Shown here: positions 27,500 through 35,775 of the stretch, in pieces | Numbering within the stretch: the first letter of the stretch is position 1 | Layout of the letters: each line of letters begins with the position of its first letter | Origin: Synechococcus sp. ATX 2A4 | Lineage (GTDB): Bacteria; Cyanobacteriota; Cyanobacteriia; PCC-6307; Cyanobiaceae | Reading direction: 5' to 3' | Length of the DNA stretch: 64,000 nucleotides | Assembly (NCBI RefSeq): GCF_024346375.1 | Contig: NZ_JAGQCV010000004.1 | Coordinates: 1 to 64,000 of the forward strand | Notes under the pieces: model-generated | What the model was told of the DNA's origin: nothing | The model's database searches: none | What the model saw: only the letters and a program-made list of their open reading frames with translations | Made by a program: the position numbers and the translations under genes

Positions 27500-28837
27500 A
27501 TGTCCAGGGGTAGCACCAGCATTCTCGTCCTGGCCGGGCTCGGTGCCTGCGCGGCTGCAGCCGTGGTGGGCGGTGAATGGTTGATGGCCCCCAGTGCCGC
27601 CTCCCTGATCACCGACAGCCCCAAGGAGGTGATGGATCAGGCCTGGCAGATCGTCTTCCGTGACTACCTCGACACCACCGGCAATTACACCCCCGAGCAA
27701 TGGCGCAAACTGCGCCGCGATCTGCTCGCCAAAACCTACGGCAACACCAAGGAGAGCTATGAGGCGATCCGGGGCATGCTCGGCACCCTCAATGATCCAT
27801 ACACCCGCTTCATGGATCCGCGGGAGTTCAAGGAGATGCAGATCGACACCTCGGGGGAACTCTCCGGTGTCGGCATCCAACTGAGCCTCGACAAGGACAC
27901 CAAGGAACTGGTGGTGGTGTCCCCGATCGACGGCTCACCTGCCTCCCGGGCCGGCGTACTGCCGAAAGACGTGATCATCACGATCGACGGCAAAAGCACC
28001 AAGGGGATGACCACCGAAGACGCGGTGAAGCTGATCCGCGGTCAGGCCGGCACCAAGGTGACCCTGCAGGTGCGGCGCAAGAATCAGGTGCTCGACATGC
28101 CACTCACCCGCGACCGCATCGAGTTGCACGCGGTGGAACATCAGGTGAACACCACCCCTGAAGGCATGAAGGTGGGCTACATCCGCCTCAAGCAGTTCAA
28201 CGCCAATGCCTCCAAGGACATGCGCGCCGCCCTGCGCGACCTGGAGAGCAAGGGGGTGCAGGGCTATGTGCTCGATCTGCGCAGCAACCCCGGCGGCCTG
28301 CTGGTGGCCAGCATCGAGATCGCCCGCCAGTGGCTCGATGAAGGCATCATTGTTTCCACCAAAACGCGAGACGGCATCCGGGACGTGCGCCGCGCCAACG
28401 GCCGAGCACTCACCAAGGCTCCCGTGGTGATCCTGGTGAATGAAGGTTCTGCCAGTGCCAGCGAGATCCTCTCCGGTGCCCTGCAGGACAACAAGCGAGG
28501 GGTGCTGGTGGGTCAGAAGACCTTCGGCAAGGGATTGGTGCAGTCGGTGCGGGGGCTCTCCGATGGCTCCGGCATGACCGTAACCATCGCCAAATACCTC
28601 ACTCCCAGTGGCCGCGACATCCACAAGCACGGCATCAAACCCGACGTGGTGGTGAAACTGAGCGAACAGGAAGCCAAGTCGCTCAAGCTTGAAGAAATTG
28701 GCACCCGCAACGATCCGCAGTACCGGGTGGCCGAAAACACCCTGGTGAAGCAACTGCGCACGATCGGCAAGACACCTGCCAAGCCCTACAACCCCTCAAG
28801 CGCCAACCTGCCGGCTGCCCTGGGAAGCACCAACTGA
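27500..28837 (+). CDS. S41 carboxyl-terminal processing peptidase (CtpA/B type)
   Basis: A 445-residue tail-specific protease, exported by an N-terminal hydrophobic segment (SILVLAGLGACAAAAVVGG). A PDZ domain covers about residues 120-200 (SGVGIQLSLD, RAGVLPKDVIITIDG). The catalytic core has DLRSNPGGLL, Ser about 319 in GSASASEI and Lys about 344 in KTFGKGLVQ, 25 apart as in Tsp/CtpA. CtpA matures the D1 protein of photosystem II; this one could equally be the CtpB paralog, so no symbol is given. ATG at 27500 with GAGG about 9 bases upstream is chosen over a TTG at 27464. Confidence 0.9.
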   Translation: MSRGSTSILVLAGLGACAAAAVVGGEWLMAPSAASLITDSPKEVMDQAWQIVFRDYLDTTGNYTPEQWRKLRRDLLAKTYGNTKESYEAIRGMLGTLNDPYTRFMDPREFKEMQIDTSGELSGVGIQLSLDKDTKELVVVSPIDGSPASRAGVLPKDVIITIDGKSTKGMTTEDAVKLIRGQAGTKVTLQVRRKNQVLDMPLTRDRIELHAVEHQVNTTPEGMKVGYIRLKQFNANASKDMRAALRDLESKGVQGYVLDLRSNPGGLLVASIEIARQWLDEGIIVSTKTRDGIRDVRRANGRALTKAPVVILVNEGSASASEILSGALQDNKRGVLVGQKTFGKGLVQSVRGLSDGSGMTVTIAKYLTPSGRDIHKHGIKPDVVVKLSEQEAKSLKLEEIGTRNDPQYRVAENTLVKQLRTIGKTPAKPYNPSSANLPAALGSTN

Positions 28838-28908
28838 GCGGAGAGCCAGCCCGTAGACGCGCTAACTTGAGCGCGTCCACGTGGTGCGCGCCAACAGCTG
28901 CACACCAG

Positions 28909-28947
28909 AAAAAGCCCTGCTGCGGAATCTCGCAACAGGGCTTTTTG
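28909..28947. terminator. Strong bidirectional intrinsic terminator
   Basis: A hairpin with aaaaagccctg on the left arm and cagggcttttt on the right, plus further pairing tgcg/cgca around a gaatct loop. A-tract and T-tract flank it, so it can end transcripts from both sides. It lies between the ctp gene (plus) and a small minus-strand gene. Confidence 0.9.
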
Positions 28948-28982
28948 TATGACCTCGCTAGCAGTGCAAGGCTCTTTCAGCG

Positions 28983-29162
28983 TCAGGCCACCGGCTGCAT
29001 GAGGCCGCCGCCGGGGTTGGAGTCGTCGTCGTCGTTGTTCTGGTTTTCGTCCTGGAACAGGGCGAACAGGCCGAGCGCGATCACGCTGATCAAGGCCGAA
29101 ACAACACCCACGCCACTCTGCAGCCCTGCTGAAACCCCACCGGAAGCAACGAATTCGCCCAT
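28983..29162 (-). CDS. Small single-pass membrane protein, function unknown
   Basis: A 59-residue protein starting MGEFVASGGVSAGLQSGVG. One membrane helix (VVSALISVIALGLFALF) is followed by an acidic Asn/Asp-rich tail (DENQNNDDDDSNPGGG). The size and layout recall small photosystem or cytochrome-complex subunits, but the sequence does not match PetM, PetN, PsaM or PsbX as I know them. ATG at 29162 sits 97 bases before the end of mfd; both are on the minus strand and the terminator lies just beyond it. Convergent with ctp. Confidence 0.6.
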   Translation of the reverse strand: MGEFVASGGVSAGLQSGVGVVSALISVIALGLFALFQDENQNNDDDDSNPGGGLMQPVA

Positions 29163-29259
29163 CTCAGCCTGCCGTTTGGGGAAGTGTAACGAAGTTTTGC
29201 GGGGATGAAGGGGAAGAGAATCGGAAGCTTGCTGAGGGGTTGTCGGGTGACCAAGCCCC

Positions 29260-32200
29260 TCACACCACCAACACCGCCGCATTTCTGACGGTGGTCTGCT
29301 CCTGGCGTTGCGCGTCGGTGAGGCCATCGGCGGCGGGGATCTGGCCGGCCATGGCGGTGAGCCACCCCATCAGGGTGTCGAGTTGTTTGTCGGCGGGGAG
29401 CACGCTGAGGCCGCGGGCCAGCACCTTGGCGGTGCTGCCGGCGCCGCCCTGATACACCAACCGGCCATGCAGGTGCTGGGGCAGGCCCTGGCGCAGCAGC
29501 CGGAAGGCGGGCTCTTCCATGGGGGTTTCCAGCACGATGTTGGGCTTTTCGGGTTTGAGGCGTGAGAAGCCGCAGCGTTTGGCCAGCAGTTTGAGTTCCA
29601 TCAACTGCAGCAGGCTCTGCACCGGCGCCGGCAGGGCGCCGTAGCGGTCCACCCAGTCGGCAGCCAGCTGAAGCAGTTCGCCCTTGGCGGTGCAGGCGGC
29701 GGCGGCCCGGTAGGCGGCCATCTTTTCGTCCGCTTCGGTGATCCAGTCGGCGGGGATGAAGGCGGTGATCGGCAGATCGATCTGGGTTTCTTCCACCACC
29801 GGAATGTCCTGGCCCTGGATCTCCGCCAGGCTTTCCTGCAGCATCTCCATGTAGAGGTCGAAGCCGATCGCTTCGAGCTGGCCGCTCTGCTCCACCCCCA
29901 GCAGGTTGCCCACGCCGCGGATCTCCATGTCGCGCATGGCCAGCTGGTAGCCGCTGCCCAGTTGCGCAAACTCCTGGATCGCCCGCAGCCGCTGCCGCGC
30001 TGCCTCACTCAAGGCGCCATCGCCCGGATAGAACAACCAGGCATGGGCCTGGATGCCGCTGCGGCCCACCCGGCCGCGCAGTTGATACAGCTGGGCGAGG
30101 CCGAAGCGGTGGGCGTCTTCCACCAGAATCGTGTTCACCCGCGGGATATCGAGGCCGCTTTCGATGATCGTGGTGCAGAGCATCACGTCGGCTTCGCCGG
30201 CATTGAAGGCCACCATCGCGATCTCCAGTTCCCCTTCGGCCATCTGGCCATGGGCCACGAGCAACTTCAGGCCCGGCAGCATTTCGCGCAGCTGGCCCGC
30301 CACCTCCTCGATCCCCTCCACCCTCGGCACCACATAGAACACCTGGCCGCCGCGATCCAGTTCCTGGCGGATGGCGCTGCGCACCGCCTCATCGTCGCGG
30401 GCGGCCAGGTGGGTCTTGATCGGGCGGCGCAGCGGTGGCGGCGTGGTGATCAGGCTCATTTCCCGCACCCCCGACAGGCTCATGTAGAGCGTGCGCGGAA
30501 TCGGCGTGGCCGAAAGCGTCAGCACGTCGACGTCTTTGCGCAGCGCCTTGATCTTCTCTTTCTGGTTCACTCCGAAGCGCTGCTCCTCATCCACCACCAG
30601 CAGCCCCAGTTGCTTGAAGCTGGTGCCCTTGCCCAGCAGCTGGTGGGTGCCCACCACGATGTCGATCGTGCCGGCGGCCAGCCCTTCCTGAATCGCCTTG
30701 CGTTCCTGTGCCGTGCGGAAGCGGTTGAGCAGCGCCACCTTGAGCGGGTAGGGCGCGAAGCGTTCGCTCAATGTGCGCCAGTGCTGTTGGGCCAGCACCG
30801 TGGTGGGGGCCAGCAGGGCCGCCTGGCGTCCGGCCGTCACCGCCTTGAACAACGCCCGGATCGCCACCTCGGTCTTGCCGAAGCCCACATCGCCGCACAC
30901 CAGCCGGTCCATCGGCTTGGCGGTCTCCATGTCGCGTTTCACTTCCGCGATCGCCTTCACCTGATCGGGCGTGGGCTCATAGGGGAAGGAATCCTCCAGC
31001 TCGCTTTGCCAGGGGCCATCGGGCGGAAACACGATGCCGGGGGCCTGATGGCGCTCCGCGTAGAGCTTCACCAGATCAAGCGCCACCTTGCGCACCGCCT
31101 TGAGCGCCCGTTCCTTGGCCCGCGCCCAGGCCACCCCGCCCATGCGGTTGAGCTCCGGCGGCGTGTCGGTGCTGGCGCGGTAGCGGCCCAGGCTGCCCAG
31201 CTGGTCGGCGGCCACCCTCAAGGTGCCGTCGGCGTATTGCACCACCAGGTAATCGCGGCTTTCGCCGCTGATCGCCAGCTTCTCCAGCTTCAGGAAGCGG
31301 CCGATGCCGTGGTTGCGGTGCACCACGAAATCGCCGGGTTGCATCTTGCCCGGATCCACCGTGCGGCTGGCCGCCTTGCGGCGCCGGCGCACGTAGCCCG
31401 TAGCGGCCAGGCTGTGCTGGCCGAAGAACTCCCGGTCCGTCAGCAGCACCAGCTTCCAGGCCGGCAACTGCAGCCCCTCCAGCTCGGCGGTGCCCTTGAG
31501 CTTGAGCGCGACCGGCGTGTTCTGCTCCACCAGCCGCTCGATCGCCGGGAAGTCGTGCGGGTTGGGCACGAAGCGGGCGATGCAGTCGTGCTCCTCCAGC
31601 AGCGCCACCGCCCGCGACGGCTGGGCCGACAGCAGCCACACCTTCGCCTTCTCCTGCTGGTACCCCTTCACCAGCGCCGCCAGGCGGCCGAAGGCGTTCG
31701 GATGGGCCGGCACCGGACGGCTGGACAGATCAAAGGCGTTGGGGTGGCGGTCGGTTTCGGCCAGTTCGGCCAGATCGAAGCCGGCGAACGCTTCGGCATC
31801 CTCAAGGGCCTGCTCGGGCGGCCGGTGCAGCAGGGCAGGCAACACCACCGGCTGGCCGCTGGCTGCCGCCAGCTCCGCCTGCACCTCGCCGTGGTGGCTG
31901 TCGGCGTGATCAAACCACTGCTGGCCGTGGGCGCGGCAATGGCGCCGCTCATCCACGGCAATCAAGGTGCTGGCGGGCAGGTAATCGAGCAGGGAGGCGG
32001 GCCGCGCCCAAGCCAGGCCCATCAGCCGCCGCATCCCCTCGGGCGTGCCGCCCTCCAGCAGCTGATCGAGCGCTTCCGGCTGCAACAGCCCCTCAAGCCC
32101 GGCCGGCATCGTGTCCCGCAGGGCATCGGCCACCAGCGGCCCGTAGCCACTGGGGGTGAGCCGCACCGCCTCGGTGGCATCGAGCGAACGCTGGGTGGCG

Positions 32201-32853
32201 GGGTCGAATTCCTTGAGCTTCTCCAGCTCCTCGCCGAAGAACTCCAGCCGCACCGGCAGCTCGGCGCTCACCGGAAACACATCCACGATGTCGCCGCGGC
32301 GGCTCCAGCTGCCCTCCTGCTCGATCGTGGGCACCCGCTCATAGCCGAGGCGGCTGAGGGTGTCGGCCAGCACGTCCAGGTCCACCGTGTCGCCCTTGCG
32401 CAGGCACAGGCAGCGGGCGGCCAGGGCCGGAGGCGGCGGCAGGTGCGGTTGCAGGGCCCGTTCGGTGGCCACCACGGCGCCCTGCCAGGGCCGGCCGTTG
32501 CCCTCGGCGCTGCCCGCATCCACCAGCTCGGCGAGCACCTGCAGCTGGCCCCAGGTGATTTCGGTGGTGGGATCGAAGGGTTCGTAGGGGGAGCCCTCAC
32601 TGGTGGGATAGAGCTGGGCCGTGGGCCAGCCCATCAGTTCCAGCAGCGCCGCCCAGCGGCCCGCCTCCTCCAGCGTGGGCACGATCACCAGCAGGGGCGC
32701 CTGCCGCTGCCGGGCCAGGGCACTGGCGATCAGGGCGCGGCCGGCCCGGGAGGCGCCCCGCAGGCTCAGCCGCTCCGGGCGCTCGATCCGTTGCAGCACC
32801 TCACCGGTGAGGGGCACCTGCTCGAGCTGGCGCACCAGGGCGGTGAGGGGCAT
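29260..32853 (-). CDS. mfd: Transcription-repair coupling factor Mfd
   Basis: A 1197-residue DNA translocase that removes stalled RNA polymerase from lesions and recruits UvrA. The N-terminal UvrB-like part has LLVIVPTLEEAGRW and PTSEGSPYEPFDP. The RNAP-interacting/CarD-like domain has GDFVVHRNHGIGRFLKLE. The helicase core has GDVGFGKTEVAIRA (Walker A), VVDEEQRFGV (DExx box), TLSATPIPRTL and RGRVGRS. The C-terminal UvrA-masking domain ends the protein. ATG at 32853 (MPLTALVRQLEQV) gives the normal length; upstream in-frame codons are not used. Confidence 0.95.
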   Translation of the reverse strand: MPLTALVRQLEQVPLTGEVLQRIERPERLSLRGASRAGRALIASALARQRQAPLLVIVPTLEEAGRWAALLELMGWPTAQLYPTSEGSPYEPFDPTTEITWGQLQVLAELVDAGSAEGNGRPWQGAVVATERALQPHLPPPPALAARCLCLRKGDTVDLDVLADTLSRLGYERVPTIEQEGSWSRRGDIVDVFPVSAELPVRLEFFGEELEKLKEFDPATQRSLDATEAVRLTPSGYGPLVADALRDTMPAGLEGLLQPEALDQLLEGGTPEGMRRLMGLAWARPASLLDYLPASTLIAVDERRHCRAHGQQWFDHADSHHGEVQAELAAASGQPVVLPALLHRPPEQALEDAEAFAGFDLAELAETDRHPNAFDLSSRPVPAHPNAFGRLAALVKGYQQEKAKVWLLSAQPSRAVALLEEHDCIARFVPNPHDFPAIERLVEQNTPVALKLKGTAELEGLQLPAWKLVLLTDREFFGQHSLAATGYVRRRRKAASRTVDPGKMQPGDFVVHRNHGIGRFLKLEKLAISGESRDYLVVQYADGTLRVAADQLGSLGRYRASTDTPPELNRMGGVAWARAKERALKAVRKVALDLVKLYAERHQAPGIVFPPDGPWQSELEDSFPYEPTPDQVKAIAEVKRDMETAKPMDRLVCGDVGFGKTEVAIRALFKAVTAGRQAALLAPTTVLAQQHWRTLSERFAPYPLKVALLNRFRTAQERKAIQEGLAAGTIDIVVGTHQLLGKGTSFKQLGLLVVDEEQRFGVNQKEKIKALRKDVDVLTLSATPIPRTLYMSLSGVREMSLITTPPPLRRPIKTHLAARDDEAVRSAIRQELDRGGQVFYVVPRVEGIEEVAGQLREMLPGLKLLVAHGQMAEGELEIAMVAFNAGEADVMLCTTIIESGLDIPRVNTILVEDAHRFGLAQLYQLRGRVGRSGIQAHAWLFYPGDGALSEAARQRLRAIQEFAQLGSGYQLAMRDMEIRGVGNLLGVEQSGQLEAIGFDLYMEMLQESLAEIQGQDIPVVEETQIDLPITAFIPADWITEADEKMAAYRAAAACTAKGELLQLAADWVDRYGALPAPVQSLLQLMELKLLAKRCGFSRLKPEKPNIVLETPMEEPAFRLLRQGLPQHLHGRLVYQGGAGSTAKVLARGLSVLPADKQLDTLMGWLTAMAGQIPAADGLTDAQRQEQTTVRNAAVLVV

Positions 32854-32953
32854 GGGCTCGTGATGCTCAGGGCCCCCGATCCTGGCAGTTGCACTCCTGC
32901 CGCTGCTTCGCCGGCGCAGATCGACCATGATGAAGAGGCGCTGATGTCTCGGA

Positions 32954-33790
32954 GTGGGCCGGCACCATCCGCCGCGGGGATCGGGCTCTTCCGTGCTGCC
33001 GCTGGCGTTTCTTTCCGGTGGCCTGTTGCTGGCGGGTCTGGCGCTGGCACCGCCTGAGCGCAGGGGAGAAACCCTCGGCGCGCTGGAAGCGCTGCCGTTC
33101 CAGGTGTCCGACACCCTGTTCACCCGCCCCCCAGCCCCCCTGAGGCCAGGCGATGTGGCGCTCGATGCCATCAGCGCCGGCGATCTGATGGCGCGGCTGG
33201 AGCTGGCTGACGTCGACTGGCAGCCCCAGGCCGAGGTCCTGCCCGATGGCGGTGTGCGTTACCGCTACCGCCGCCGTGAGGGAGACCCCAAGCTCTCGAT
33301 CGAGCAGATCCGCGCGCTCCTGGTTGATCCGCCGCGCTTTGAGCAGGAACGGCAGGCGATCAGCCACCTGCTCGATCAGCTGCAGCGGGTGGGGGTGCAG
33401 GTGGTGCTGGGGCCGCCCCGCAAGGCCGGTGCCGCCGGCGAATGGGACCCTGCCGCCCGCACGATCCGCATCAAGCCTGAGGTGGTGGACCAGGGCAGCG
33501 CCACCTTTGCCCTGGTGCTGAACCATGAGGCCATCCATGTGGCGCAGAGCTGCCGGCGCGGGGGGGTGTCGGCCCCGCCCAAGCAGCTTGGGCTCTCCAT
33601 TTCCGCCACGCCCCAGGCCCAGGGGCAGCTCAACGACCCGATCTACGCCAACCTCTCGCCCCTGGAGCGTCAGCTGGAGCAGGAGGCCTACGCCCACCAG
33701 GATCAGCTGGAGAAGGGGGCCGCGCTGATCAGCCAGGAGTGCCGCCCGCCGGCCGGGCTGCTGGGGGGGCGAACGGCTGCGCGCCCCTGA
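32954..33790 (+). CDS. Exported HExxH putative metallopeptidase-like protein, copy 2
   Basis: A 278-residue protein from GTG 32954, or 265 residues from GTG 32993. The hydrophobic stretch VLPLAFLSGGLLLAGLAL is a signal peptide or anchor. The core parallels the protein at 14086: [69 protein letters not shown] with HExxH, and LERQLEQEAYAHQ. The Ala-rich expansion of copy 1 is absent. Function unknown; the retained ligands in two diverged copies suggest a real metal site. Divergent from mfd. Confidence 0.72.
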   Translation: MGRHHPPRGSGSSVLPLAFLSGGLLLAGLALAPPERRGETLGALEALPFQVSDTLFTRPPAPLRPGDVALDAISAGDLMARLELADVDWQPQAEVLPDGGVRYRYRRREGDPKLSIEQIRALLVDPPRFEQERQAISHLLDQLQRVGVQVVLGPPRKAGAAGEWDPAARTIRIKPEVVDQGSATFALVLNHEAIHVAQSCRRGGVSAPPKQLGLSISATPQAQGQLNDPIYANLSPLERQLEQEAYAHQDQLEKGAALISQECRPPAGLLGGRTAARP

Positions 33791-34564
33791 TCACGCCCGT
33801 GGCGCCAGCTGGTCCTCCAGCAGCATGTTGAACTGCAGCAGCTGCTGATCATTGAGCTGCTGGCGGCTGCTGAGCTGAAAGTGCTGCTCCAGGAACGCGC
33901 GTCCCTCCGCAGCTCCCCAGCGGAGCTGGCCGAGCAGCTGGTCGGATTGATCCAGCAGGTCACGGCGGCGCAGGGGCGTGGCGGCCTGCTCCGGCCGGCT
34001 GCCGGGGGCCAGCTGCTGCAGCGCATTGAGGTAGCCCACCAGATCCACGTAGCGCACCAGGCGGCTCCGGCTTGGATGGTTGAAGGCCCGCCCCAGGTAG
34101 GCCGCTTCCTCCTCCCGGCCCCAGTCCAGCCGCTTCAGTTCCAGCTCCACCTGGGCCAGCTCATCGCTCCAGTCTTCGGGATCGGCGCCGGCGGCTGGTG
34201 GCGGCGGTTCAGATGGTTGGGCGGGGAGAGCCGGCGGGGGCTCAGGAGCCTGCGGAACCCCGGGAGCCTGAGCCGGCAGGCCCTCGTTGTTCACCGCCAA
34301 CAGCGGTTGCGCTGCCTCAACAGCGTCTGTTGGTCGCTTCTTCGGTGGCGCGGCGGCGGCAGCCACCGGCACCGGCCTGGCGGCCGCCGCCGCGCCGGTG
34401 GTGCCCCATCGTTGCCGCAGGCGCTCGATGGCACGGTCTTCCGCCAGCTCCGCCGTGGCGGCCTCACCCAGAGCGCTGCCGAGCAGGGCGCCCTGCTCCC
34501 AGGCGCTCACCTTCACCACCCGCTGTCCGGGTTCGGCATGCACCAGTTCTGCCTGCAGCTGCAT
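33791..34564 (-). CDS. Conserved-looking protein with C-terminal tandem repeat
   Basis: A 257-residue protein starting MQLQAELVHAEPGQRVVKVS. An N-terminal domain of about 60 residues (VSAWEQGALLGSALGEA, then an acidic helix) is followed by a long Ala/Pro-rich linker and a C-terminal pair of similar units: LKRLDWGREEEAAYLGRAF...SRLVRY.DLVGYLNALQ and GQLRWGAAEGRAFLEQHF...SRQQLNDQQLLQFNMLLE. The units share L.W...E...L...F...SR..L. Function unknown. ATG at 34564 is preferred over GTG 34615, since the latter would nearly abut the divergent terC start. Confidence 0.65.
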   Translation of the reverse strand: MQLQAELVHAEPGQRVVKVSAWEQGALLGSALGEAATAELAEDRAIERLRQRWGTTGAAAAARPVPVAAAAAPPKKRPTDAVEAAQPLLAVNNEGLPAQAPGVPQAPEPPPALPAQPSEPPPPAAGADPEDWSDELAQVELELKRLDWGREEEAAYLGRAFNHPSRSRLVRYVDLVGYLNALQQLAPGSRPEQAATPLRRRDLLDQSDQLLGQLRWGAAEGRAFLEQHFQLSSRQQLNDQQLLQFNMLLEDQLAPRA

Positions 34565-34623
34565 CCCGGCTCGGGCTTGGTTGGGCTTTCCTAGAGTGGC
34601 TGATTCGCTCCCCACCTCTACCT

Positions 34624-35379
34624 ATGGAAGCGGAGTCGATCGAGTCACTCACACCGCTGCTGCAATCGGCAGACCAGTGGGGCGAGATCCTGTTGCTGCT
34701 TCCCCTGCTGGTGGCGATGGAGGCGGTGCTCTCCGCGGACAACGCCATCGCCCTGGCGGCCATCGCGCGCCACCTCGACGATCCAGCCCGCCAGCGCCGC
34801 GCCCTCAACCTCGGCCTGCTGCTGGCCCTGGTGTTCCGGATGGTCCTGATCGTGGCCGCCCGCTGGGTGCTCGACTTCTGGCCCCTGCAGCTGCTGGCGG
34901 CGGGCTATCTGCTGTGGCTGTGCGTCACCAACCTGGCCGGATCCAGCGAAGCCGGCGTTGAAGCGGCGACCACTGCTGCCAGCAACGCCGCCGCCCCAGT
35001 GGCCCAGCGGCTTCCCGGCCAGACCCTGGGCTCCGTGGTGGCCACGCTGGCGGTCACCGATCTGGCCTTCTCGCTCGACAGCGTCGCGGCGGCGGTGGCG
35101 GTCAGTGATCGGCTCTGGCTGGTGATGACCGGTGGGGTGATCGGTGTGGTCGCCCTGCGCCTCACGGCCGGGCTGTTCATCCGTTGGTTGGAGGAATACC
35201 GGCATCTGGAGCGGGCCGGCTATCTGGCCGTGGGGCTGGTGGGCGTGCGTCTGCTGCTGCGCCTGGCCCTGCCCCAGATCGTTCCGCCCGAATGGGCGCT
35301 GTTGCTTGTGGTGGCTTGCCTGTTCGTCTGGGGCTTCTCCCAGCGCAGCCAGCCCCAGACCGGGGAGGTCAGCCCCTGA
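34624..35379 (+). CDS. TerC family integral membrane protein
   Basis: A 251-residue membrane protein with about seven hydrophobic segments. It carries the TerC signature twice: AMEAVLSADNAIALAAIA near residue 35 and VTDLAFSLDSVAAAVAV in the second half, each with acidic residues inside helices. TerC proteins are implicated in metal-ion (Mn2+, tellurite) handling and membrane-protein biogenesis; in cyanobacteria a TerC-like protein is needed for thylakoid function. This one is the shorter YceF/YkoY-like type. Its stop is followed closely by the DUF6464-like gene. Confidence 0.82.
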   Translation: MEAESIESLTPLLQSADQWGEILLLLPLLVAMEAVLSADNAIALAAIARHLDDPARQRRALNLGLLLALVFRMVLIVAARWVLDFWPLQLLAAGYLLWLCVTNLAGSSEAGVEAATTAASNAAAPVAQRLPGQTLGSVVATLAVTDLAFSLDSVAAAVAVSDRLWLVMTGGVIGVVALRLTAGLFIRWLEEYRHLERAGYLAVGLVGVRLLLRLALPQIVPPEWALLLVVACLFVWGFSQRSQPQTGEVSP

Positions 35380-35390
35380 CGCCCCTGCAC

Positions 35391-35732
35391 GTGGATTTGC
35401 GCCAGGCCGGCACCGAGCGGTTGCTTGAACGCTTTGAGGTGGCCCACCTGGGCGAGGTGCCCCAGCCGGGCCGTTGGATCGAGCGCGGGGAGCGTTCGTT
35501 CCTGGTGCTGCAATGCCTTCACCGCTACCAGCTGCGCAACGGCCGCTACGAGCTCACGGAGGTGGCCCTGCAGGTCAAGCCGCAACGGCAACCGGCAGAT
35601 GCCACCTGGTGGAACAACCATTGGGTGATCGGTGACCCGAGCTGCCGCTTCAATGCCCGCTCGCCGCTGCTGCGCTGCGCCGTGCTGCCGGAAGGGCCCT
35701 GCGAGCGCTGCCTTCACTATGCGTGCGTCTGA
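35391..35732 (+). CDS. DUF6464-like cyanobacterial protein
   Basis: A 113-residue soluble protein from GTG 35391 (VDLRQAGTERLLERFEV). It has GRWIERGERSFLVLQ, HRYQLRNGRYELTEVALQV, WVIGDPSCRFNARSPLLRC and PCERCLHY, with three Cys near the end. The pattern is a small family found widely in cyanobacteria, whose function I do not know. A CTG at 35376 overlapping the terC stop is also in frame, but the GTG is adequate. Its end lies inside a short direct repeat shared with the end of sbtA. Confidence 0.7.
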   Translation: MDLRQAGTERLLERFEVAHLGEVPQPGRWIERGERSFLVLQCLHRYQLRNGRYELTEVALQVKPQRQPADATWWNNHWVIGDPSCRFNARSPLLRCAVLPEGPCERCLHYACV

Positions 35733-35775
35733 GCCGATTCACGGCAGTGCGGCCGCCTGAGCCGCTTCACGGCAG
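35731..35775. repeat. 17-bp direct repeat, 28-bp period, across two convergent stop codons
   Basis: gagccgattcacggcag (35731-35747) and gagccgcttcacggcag (35759-35775) differ at one base. The second copy contains the sbtA stop (tca 35767-35769); the first begins inside the stop of the DUF6464-like gene. It looks like a small tandem duplication of the sbtA 3' end. Confidence 0.75.

Noticed and set aside
29962-33057. Long open frame (1031 codons) on the plus strand opposite mfd
   Set aside because: Reverse shadow of mfd with His/Gln/Leu-rich translation and no motifs; mfd itself is complete with all helicase motifs.
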